From assembly GCA_959347315.1 (NCBI GenBank), contig OY365813.1:32492635-32556634 (forward strand): 64,000 nucleotides of DNA, given 5' to 3'. This document shows positions 56,901 to 64,000 of the stretch, piece after piece. Source of the DNA: Bimastos eiseni (lineage: Eukaryota > Annelida > Clitellata > Crassiclitellata > Lumbricidae). Each line of letters begins with the position of its first letter. Position 1 is the stretch's first letter. The notes below the pieces were generated by a model, which was not told where the DNA came from, searched no databases, and saw nothing but the letters and a program-made list of their open reading frames with translations. The translations under genes and the position numbers were made by a program.

Positions 56901-57676
56901 AGACACATAAGGATCCAGCCGAAGAGGGTGATAGAGACAGTGAAAGCGATTCAGTATGACATCCATCGTCACAGGAATCTCCACTGCATCGGGCAGCTGC
57001 AGTCTTCTTGGCCAAGCGATCTACATGGACAGCGTGTATCGTTGCTATTGGGCTGCGTGCGTCATGCCACAGAACAGAAGATGATGCTGTGGAATATTTC
57101 GATCGACCCAGTTGCTGCTGCTGCTAGTGTTCTGTGACCGGCGTTGTTGCTTCGCCAGATGACGATGATGCTAATGGCGGATGGTGATGCGGGAGAATGC
57201 GGAAGATCACGTGACACGGCAAGCCGGGAGCCTGAAAGAGGGATGGATGGAAATGCATGGGATACAGCAATGGAAAGGTTAAGAAGGATGCGAAGACAGT
57301 TGATAATTATGTTTATCGTACGCCTAATGCATTTGACATAGGCGTAATGATTTTAACATCATACACTTAACATACGTATTATGCATTTAGCACACACAAT
57401 AACACGTACACATACGCAAACAACACAAACAAATACACATATACTAATACACACGCGCACAAAACAAACACAAATACAAACACAAAAACGCATTTGACAC
57501 GTTGTCCACCCCAAGGAATGTTATGATGGCTTCAAAGGGAGGTCGTCGGGCAATGGCTAGCTATAGGTCCTGTTCAAATCCGATTGGTGACGTAGTAGAC
57601 TAAAGAGTGAGGCAATGACTAATAGGAAGGTCAATTATAGAGATGAGTGCTATGGGTTTTTTAATGTTTGCATAGA
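56901..57676. other. No gene seen
   Basis: Includes a CA-rich stretch at about 57385-57490 (ACAAACACAAATAC type). Short ORFs show no domains. Confidence 0.35.
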
Positions 57677-57975
57677 TTCCACGACAAATGGTTCACGACC
57701 TAAATGTTCTTTACCCCCTATTGTATTCGATTAAATAGATGTTGAGGAGTGGTGATTATAAAGCTTGCTAATCCAACTGCTATTTAGCCAATAATTCCTG
57801 CAAGAGATCCAGTTTCAATTTCAGCAAACAATATTTACATCGACGCCATCCATGTAGGAAGAATTTCATTCGTCAATCCAACTTCTTCTTTATCGAATGA
57901 AATATGAGAATAATAACTTTTTGATCGAGAACCCATTGTCGTTAACCATTTGTCGGTGAAACACTTGACGTGACA
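57677..57975. mobile_element. Fold-back element with ACAAATGGTTCACGA ends
   Basis: CACGACAAATGGTTCACGACC at the left and its inverse GTCGTTAACCATTTGTCGGTG at the right, about 300 bp apart. Same end repeat as at 10.3 and 55.4 kb. Confidence 0.55.
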
Positions 57976-58615
57976 TTGTTGTCATTAAGAAAACAAATTT
58001 AATCGAGCAGGGCATTGAGGCCTTGAACTTGCAGTCGAAAACTGCCCCAACATCGTTTTGGTTCGAATCAAACCAGGCTCAACACTACTAACAGTGCCTT
58101 GTTCCTATACGTTGCAGGCTGAGGTTTGAACCCCATTGACGATACTGTGATGACCATGATGTTTCTAGCCATTGTATTGACGATGACTTTTCTGACCAGA
58201 TGAATGATGATGACTTTTCTAGCTAGTGTGACTGATAACCATTGTTAGCTAAAACCGGCTTCTGGCACAGGCGACATAGAAAACATTTTTTCAGAAATAG
58301 ATAAATTATGATAATATAAAAGTGATCATTAAATTAGTTATTTAATAAACAAATTTTTATGTGGTCCGTGAAGTGTGTGCCCGTTACCATATTGCTCACA
58401 TTTTACTGTTCATGCAACGGCCGGGTGTGGGGCGCCCTTCTAAAGATGACTGCCTAGGGCGCCAAATTACCTGGGGACGACCGTGGTGTCATCTTCTAGC
58501 TGACATATGAGCTCAATTACGATAACTTTTGAAACAAGTGTTATGACAATAACCCATCGAGCCAATGTGATGACGATAACCTTTCCTCCTCTGTGTATAT
58601 TTCCAGAACTAAAGG
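57976..58615. other. Upstream flank of the DCLK-type gene
   Basis: TGATGACGATGAC-type short repeats at about 58140-58250 and 58505-58590. The final TATTTCCAG (about 58600) is a plausible acceptor, so a non-coding first exon may lie further upstream. Confidence 0.35.
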
Positions 58616-58708
58616 AGCGACTTGTCCAAGATCTGTAACTACTTCGCAAGCCATCTTTCAAATTTTCACAAATTGGGATCCGTTTTCCGATTCCCTTCCT
58701 CTTCCACG

Positions 58709-61166
58709 ATGGTAGAAGAACCACAAACATCCAGTCGACCGCAATCGGAGCGCATCGACCCCATGCCCTCTCCAACAGGCTCAGGTCCCGCCCTCTCCCC
58801 GACACGAGGATCCCCTGGAGCTCATGACACCATCTTCCAGGTAACATCAGAACGCAAGGCAAAGCGCGTCCGTTTTTACCGCAATGGCGACCGTTTCTAC
58901 CCAGGCCTTCTCTTCGCCGTCTCCCACGACAGGTACCGCACCCTCGAGGCCCTGATGGCCGACCTCACCGACAGCCCCGTCTGCGACCGCCGCGTCCTCC
59001 CTCAGGGCATACGCCACATCTTCACCCTGGACGGGACCCGAAAGATCGCCTCCATCGGGCAACTGGAGGAGGGCCAAGAGTACGTCTGCAGCAGCACGCC
59101 TGCCTTCCGTCGGACGGAATACCCAAGGAGCGGATTCGCATTCTGGAATATGAACCGCGGCAGCGTCTACCATCTGAGCGGCAGCGCGTCCTCTCGGCTG
59201 GCCACAAAGGCTCCCGTGTCAGCCGCCGCTGCGACCGATGGTTGCTACGGCCCAGAGGTGAATCCTGGGGGCAACACCACTGCTGCCGCTGCCGAAAGGG
59301 ATTTTGTGCGACCGAGGATTGTGACGATCATCAGGAATGGTGGACGGCCTCGTAAGTGCTTCCGTCTTCTGCTGAATCGGAAGACGGCACATTCGTTGCA
59401 ACAGGTGTTAGCCGATATCACGGAGATCATCAAGCCGGATAATGGAAACGTCAGGAAGGTGTTTTCGATTTCAGGCAAACAGGTAGGTTGAATAGTTCTT
59501 TTTATGGAGACAATTTTAGTTCTTGGCGGCCATGCTGGGCGTATATTTGAAAATAGCCCTTTTCGTAACTTGAGCCCCTATATATGTGTTGCACGCCATT
59601 TTGGAAGTAGCCATTTATTATGGTCCGAATTACTATATTGAAAAACCCATAATAAGCCAACAGTTAGACATTGAAAATAAATTTCTATGTTGAAAACTTC
59701 TTTTGCTAGTGACAATTTAAGGTCTGGGTGGCCATGTTGGACGCCATCTTGAAAATGGCGTTTTCGTATGGTCTGAATAGAGTGAACTTCTACTGTGATA
59801 ATAATAATTCATTAAATGTCACAGTTGAACAACAAAAACACCTTTCGAGGTTGAATACTTATTTTGATAGACAACAATTTAAGCTCTGGGCGGCCATGTT
59901 GGCCTCCATTTTGGAAATAGCCCTGTATTCATACTCAGCTTGGAGTATACTTTACCATGCTGCTTGACTTGTGAGATTTAAATGAAATTTATGAGATCTA
60001 ATTGAAATTTATGAGATTTATGATCTATTAAATATTACTTTACATGAGAAATTCGTGAGGAATAAATTACATTTACAATAGGGCTTACATGAGAATTTTA
60101 TGAGATATGATCTACGTTCACATTGCATCTGAAGTTTATTAGATTAAATCTATAGATATTTGCATTACATGTAAAAATGTTAATATTTAAATAACATTTG
60201 CATTACATGAGAAATTATTAGATTTAAATTTGCCTTACGTTGTTGCGTAACGTAGGTGACAAATCTTCGCGATTTCTTCGGCGATGATCTGTTGTTCGTT
60301 GCCTATGGTCACGAGAAGCCATCTGCCGACGACTTTCGACTCATTGAAAATGGTAGAAGTGCTAAAAGTCAACGTTTGTGAAGTTTAATAAATTTATTTA
60401 ATTGTAGATAATTAACAAGTAGAGGACGAATCGTATCTTTTTCGTATCATATCTTTATATTTAAATAGCGTTTCCTAAAGAATAACTAACTATCCAGAGG
60501 CGCTCTCAGCACGGATGCCCAGTGGAGAAAGAAACGCTTTTAGACAAATGAGAAGGCGATTGATTTGTAACAGGTAATGTGTGAAACTAGGGATTTTGTA
60601 AAATGCCTAGGCAATTTGTAAAACTCTAATTCTACATTAACTCTAACCCTGCACTAACCCTAACCCTGACCCTAACTCAAATCGTAACCGGTAAATGGGT
60701 GATTTTACATTAACTCTAAACTCTCAAAGAACGGGTATTTTACAAAATCCATGTTTCACACAACGCCTGTAACAGATAAGCCAGTCAATTGTTTAGTAAT
60801 CAGTGATGGAGGAAACTACAACAGAGTCCCGCTACAGTGATGACAATGGCGATGATGATGATGATGACGACGATTATGATTATGTCAATGCTTGTGTCGC
60901 TGTGCTACCGCAGAACTGCAGCAAATCAGCATCACCGGTCGTTTCGTTCTTCGTCATCAGTCAAAGAGTCACTTAGCAGCAACGAGAACACCTAGGAAGA
61001 TGATGCTTTCAACTGGGTCCGCAAGGAGCCTCAACAGAGAACAAGGTACAAGCAAAAGGAGTCTTAATAGCAGTCCATGACTGTAGTCAATAACTGATTG
61101 ATTGGTAGATCTACTGACCGATGAATTGATTGACTGACTGACTGATTGATTGATTGAGTGATTGAT

Positions 61167-61210
<44 letters not shown>

Positions 61211-61862
61211 CGATTGATTGGTCGATCGATCGACCGATTGATTGATTGGTTGGTCTGAACGTTCGTGTATTCACGACTCCTCGCATATGAAAAAGTCTAT
61301 TTGATTGACTTATCAATGGCATTATTTTGCGAATACTATATTATGCAATTAATACTACTGTAACTATTAAAACTACCATACAATGCAATACAACCGTTAT
61401 TTGATATTGCTCTAACTACAATTAGTTCGGAAGACGACCTCTATTCCAATTAGAATTGCACAGCAATAATCGATCAATCAAACGACTTGCTCAAAGTCCC
61501 TCCTACACGGTGACTGCCTCGGACGATAATCGAACCCACACTCTCCGTGTTGCAGACCGACCACTCTAACCAATCGGTAACTGTGCCACTACTAATAGGC
61601 CTACTACCATTACCACTCTTACTCTGCTACTTCCAGTATGCTGCTGTTGCTTGTTGCTATTGTTGATTCTAGGCCTTCAAGTATTACTCCCGCAACTACA
61701 AAATCTACTGTAATTGAAATGTAACTGAACTGTATTGACACAGGAGCGGGCGTTCTGACCTCACATGGGTCTGGACCGATTCCTTCTTCTCACACCTCGA
61801 AGCGAATCCAGAGTCCATCAGAAAATGCACGATCATTCACTCCGTCGTCGCTGAAAACACCG
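58709..61862 (+). CDS. Doublecortin-like kinase (DCLK) type protein, 5' part
   Basis: Exons: 58709-59482, 60256-60352, 60914-61045 and 61744-61862; phases 0, 1, 1 and 0 agree. The start is ATG 58709; an in-frame ATG at 58622 is possible but precedes non-conserved sequence. After a Ser/Pro-rich N-terminus come two doublecortin domains. DCX1 (about residues 50-138) includes KAKRVRFYRNGDRFYPG and LPQGIRHIFTLDG. DCX2 begins RPRIVTIIRNGGRPRKC, with LLNRKTAHSLQQVLADI, and finishes in exon 2 with NLRDFFGDDLLFVAYG. Exons 3 and 4 encode the Ser/Pro/Thr-rich linker. DCX domains bind and stabilise microtubules. Similarity is closest to DCLK, where a Ser/Thr kinase domain follows; none is seen here, so it should lie beyond the window. 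Two further small exons may exist (62436-62464 and 62897-62934), but their phase needs another exon between. Confidence 0.87.
59500..60245 (+). repeat. Diverged intronic tandem repeats
   Basis: GGCGGCCATGCTGGGCG, GGTGGCCATGTTGGACGCCAT and GGCGGCCATGTTGGCCTCCAT, each followed by TTTTGAAAATAGCC-type sequence, recur at about 59523, 59725 and 59890. A second stretch at 59970-60240 repeats ACATGAGAAATT...GAG and GAAATTTATGAGAT. All in intron 1 of the DCLK-type gene. Confidence 0.6.
60640..60700 (+). repeat. Degenerate CCCTAA-like interstitial repeat
   Basis: CTAACCCTGCACTAACCC, TAACCCTGACCCTAACTC: about six loose copies of the animal telomere hexamer complement in intron 2 of the DCLK-type gene. 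Confidence 0.5.
61120..61250 (+). repeat. (GATT)n microsatellite with GATC variants
   Basis: About 30 copies of TGAT/CGAT. The minus-strand NQSINQSI frame is an artefact. Confidence 0.93.
61515..61592 (-). other. tRNA-like fragment (probable SINE head or tRNA pseudogene)
   Basis: On the minus strand, GGCACAGTTACCGATTGGTTAG then GTGGGTTCGATTATCG give A- and B-box-like sequences, with a TGCAAC loop between. The terminal stem does not pair well. It lies in intron 3 of the DCLK-type gene. Confidence 0.45.
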
Positions 61863-62095
61863 GTAGGTGACGCTACTACTACGATTAAAGTGTGACAAAT
61901 TTCGCTCGTTCAGTAGACTTGACCTCTTGGTTCCTCGAACTAGAAAAACAACGACTCAGTCTCGATCCTTTGCTCTAATTGGTCCTCTCTGTGGAATGGG
62001 CTTTCTCCATCTGTTCGCTCTAAAATTCAATCTGGTTCAGCGCTTCTGAACGGTTCACCCTACTAGAAGTGCTCTAGAAATGCTTAAATACAATG
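61863..62095 (+). mobile_element. LINE 3'-end fragment
   Basis: Reads DLLVPRTRKTTTQSRSFALI followed by a GMGFLHLFAL (WN.LP-like) block, typical of the end of CR1/L2 ORF2. It abuts the exon 4 donor of the DCLK-type gene. Confidence 0.6.
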
Positions 62096-62189
62096 CAATA
62101 CACACACATACGCCTACACGTATTCACACACATCGGCGGACCCTGTGCATCCTTTTCGACAAATTGCACGCTGATTGATAAAGGGACAT

Positions 62190-62430
62190 TTCTTTCTCTT
62201 CCTCCTCATGTTCCTCTTCCACATCCTCATCTTCTCCATCCTGTTCCTCCTTCTAACTCAGCTCCTCCTCCTCCCCTTCCATTCTCCTAGTTGCCATATT
62301 GTCCTTGTCCTCCTTCCACTGCTATTCCATCTATTTACTTCTACTCCTTCTTCCCCTTCTCCTCCTTCTTATCCTCCTTCTTATCTTCCTCCTCCTTCTA
62401 CTCCTCCTTAATTCTCTCTTCCTCCCCGTG
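62190..62430 (+). repeat. Polypyrimidine tract (CTT/CCT-rich)
   Basis: About 240 bp of mostly C/T with CCTCCTTCTTCTC units. It ends at an acceptor-like AATAG (62435), so it could serve as the tract of a real splice site. Confidence 0.75.
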
Positions 62431-62435
62431 AATAG

Positions 62436-62934
62436 GTCTTCTGATCTTAGTGACCGTACTACAGGTACGTGAAGCAAAATTGAACACAGGTAGTCACAAC
62501 GCAGCGTATGCAAAATAATGTTATTAATGTATGATAAATATTGTGTGCTAATATTGCGTACCAGCCATCTGTTCTTATTATGTATAATGCACACTAACTC
62601 GACAATTATGCTATTGTCCCTTGGTTGTCTGTTCCTTAGCGTCGAATATAATTGGTGAATAGTGTTAATTCTTCTTCTAATTGTGTATTCTGCAATGTTA
62701 TAGGATCAATAAAAATCATGTTATCATAGTTAGTCAATATTAGTTTGTCTCTCCGTCCGTTCGCGTGTGTGTCTGTATGCAGGTCTGTCCATGTATGTTT
62801 GTTTGTTTGTTTCCTGTCCGTCTGTACCCTGTATGTCGGTCTAATGTGCAAGCAATTGACGCTATGTCTTCGTGTTGTCTTAATTAAGGTTTCCAGTAGA
62901 ATTGATTCGAAACAGTCAACATTCGTACAACACG
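62436..62934 (+). other. Two tentative linker exons of the DCLK-type gene
   Basis: 62436-62464 (29 bases, ends ACAG|GTACGT) and 62897-62934 (38 bases, TTCCAG acceptor, ACG|GTGAGT donor). Read as phase 2 then phase 1, both are open and Ser/Asp/Thr-rich (SSDLSDRTT), like a linker. Exon 4 leaves phase 0, so a missing exon is required, or these are not exons. Confidence 0.3.
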
Positions 62935-62939
62935 GTGAG

Positions 62940-64000
62940 TCCAGTTTTGTTCATTAAATTGTTTATTCGTCAATTAATTTTCAATTGTTGTCAGTAGGTC
63001 TAACTTCCTTCGCGCAGACAATAATATTAACAACAATAGTAACATCTTCGTTGATATGAGAGCAACGCACGACAAGGGGCGTGGCGTAATAACACACAGT
63101 AAACACACTGGGACGCAGAACTGAGGAACCGAGTTCGAGACTCGTATCCTCCGCAAGGTTGACTAGGTCTTCCTTCGCTAGGCGGCGCCGTTGGTTAAAT
63201 CATATGTGTGGCCTAATGAGCCCGGCGTGGCTGTCAACCGTTGAATTCGCTCCTGCAATAACTTGTCATTATTCGTTGATACTGTGTTTGTAATCACAAT
63301 GCAGTATGTCAGTTTGCAATTAAACTAAAACATAATGCCTATAAAAGTATTAAAGCTCTTTTTTATTGACCATAATATGCATAATAGATGTTGAAGTAAG
63401 GATCATAATCAGGATGATCATCAGGAAGGACTTGCATCCTGTAGGTTTACACCATCTTAGATTTTCACAGCTAATAGCAGAAACAAATGATGAGAAGTTA
63501 TTATAGGAGTCGAATTTAACTGTCAGCATCTATGCAAGGCTAATTAATCTGATTTCACAACATCGCCACCTAGCTATTGCAGGACTAGTAAACCTAGGCA
63601 TATAATTGGCTCACGCACTAGGCATCACCAGGCTGAAACTAGGCCGAAAGAGGTGGGTGGATCTTAAAGCGGAAGATTTAGTAGCTCAGATAGAAGCTTG
63701 ATTGGCGAAAGGGATCATGCAAGACAGCGTCTAATCATACAATTTTTGTTATCGATCTCGCTTTCACCTAGGCAACCTTTTCTTAGTAAACCAGCTGATA
63801 CTTAGCCTACTGATTCTTTTCATCAATGCGACTTCGATGTTAGCAGCATATTATTCATCGATCTCGTCTCTATTTAAACACTATTCCTCTCATCAATCCA
63901 TCTTCAAAACAAACACAATTCTTTTAATCGCTACTTTTTTAGCAGAATTTTGTCACGAATTCAGATTCTACTTAACGTACGTATTGCTGAAGAAGAAAAG
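62940..64000. other. No gene seen; probable intron of the DCLK-type gene
   Basis: No kinase motif is visible. The last 300 bases hold diverged inverse copies of the fold-back core (TCATCAATCC, AAGCTTGATTGGCGAAAGG). Confidence 0.4.

Noticed and set aside
56334..57015. Ser/Leu/Val/Cys-rich minus-strand frames of 129-161 codons
   Set aside because: They run across GA and CAGA repeats and a MITE.
58467..59478. Several minus-strand frames across the DCLK exon
   Set aside because: Shadows of the GC-rich doublecortin coding exon on the plus strand.
61515..61592. Functional tRNA gene on the minus strand
   Set aside because: Promoter-box-like sequences are present, but the acceptor and anticodon stems do not pair properly.

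Overview
The window is nuclear DNA of a multicellular animal. Genes are sparse and split by GT/AG introns, and they encode animal-type proteins: doublecortin/DCLK, a PDGF/VEGF growth factor, C2H2 zinc fingers and a CARD. Between them lie many transposons, simple repeats and a Polinton. Nothing is arranged in operons. The palindrome TAGGCCTA and close variants recur throughout. The gene set fits a marine invertebrate, but I cannot name the species or phylum from the sequence.

Layout: (1) 87-4168, a short Polinton/Maverick-like element with terminal inverted repeats and decayed genes for SAP, adenain-type protease, fibre and integrase C-terminus. (2) 4.4-8.6 kb, nested DNA transposons, then a 969-bp perfect ATGT array. 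(3) 10765-15533, a four-exon gene for a secreted 161-residue precursor with two cystine-knot (knottin-like) motifs. (4) 15.6-22.4 kb, repeats. (5) 22436-23632, a C2H2 zinc-finger gene. (6) Minus strand 32311-26543, a multi-exon gene whose exons encode a CARD, a TRADD-N-like domain and an NHL-type beta-propeller. All the joins seen are phase 1. Upstream on the same strand are a cysteine-rich ORF and an F-box-like first exon. (7) 33.6-35.3 kb, an island of tandem repeats with GC-rich modules, unlike its AT-rich surroundings. (8) 35.7-44.4 kb, transposons and no recognised gene. (9) 44697-51496, a seven-exon PDGF/VEGF-family gene that appears complete. (10) 51.5-58.6 kb, repeats plus a Polinton fragment. 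(11) 58709 to beyond 61862, the 5' part of a DCLK-type gene. Its kinase domain is not seen and probably lies beyond the window.

The recognised genes do not form one pathway. The observation most worth following is the CARD / TRADD-N-like / NHL gene, which looks like a death-fold adaptor or sensor of innate immunity or apoptosis. The transposons also give a clear record of nesting. One fold-back element interrupts one copy of a larger transposon, and a second copy of that transposon in the same window keeps the uninterrupted site. Exon models are my own reading of frame and splice consensus; no transcript or database evidence was available.
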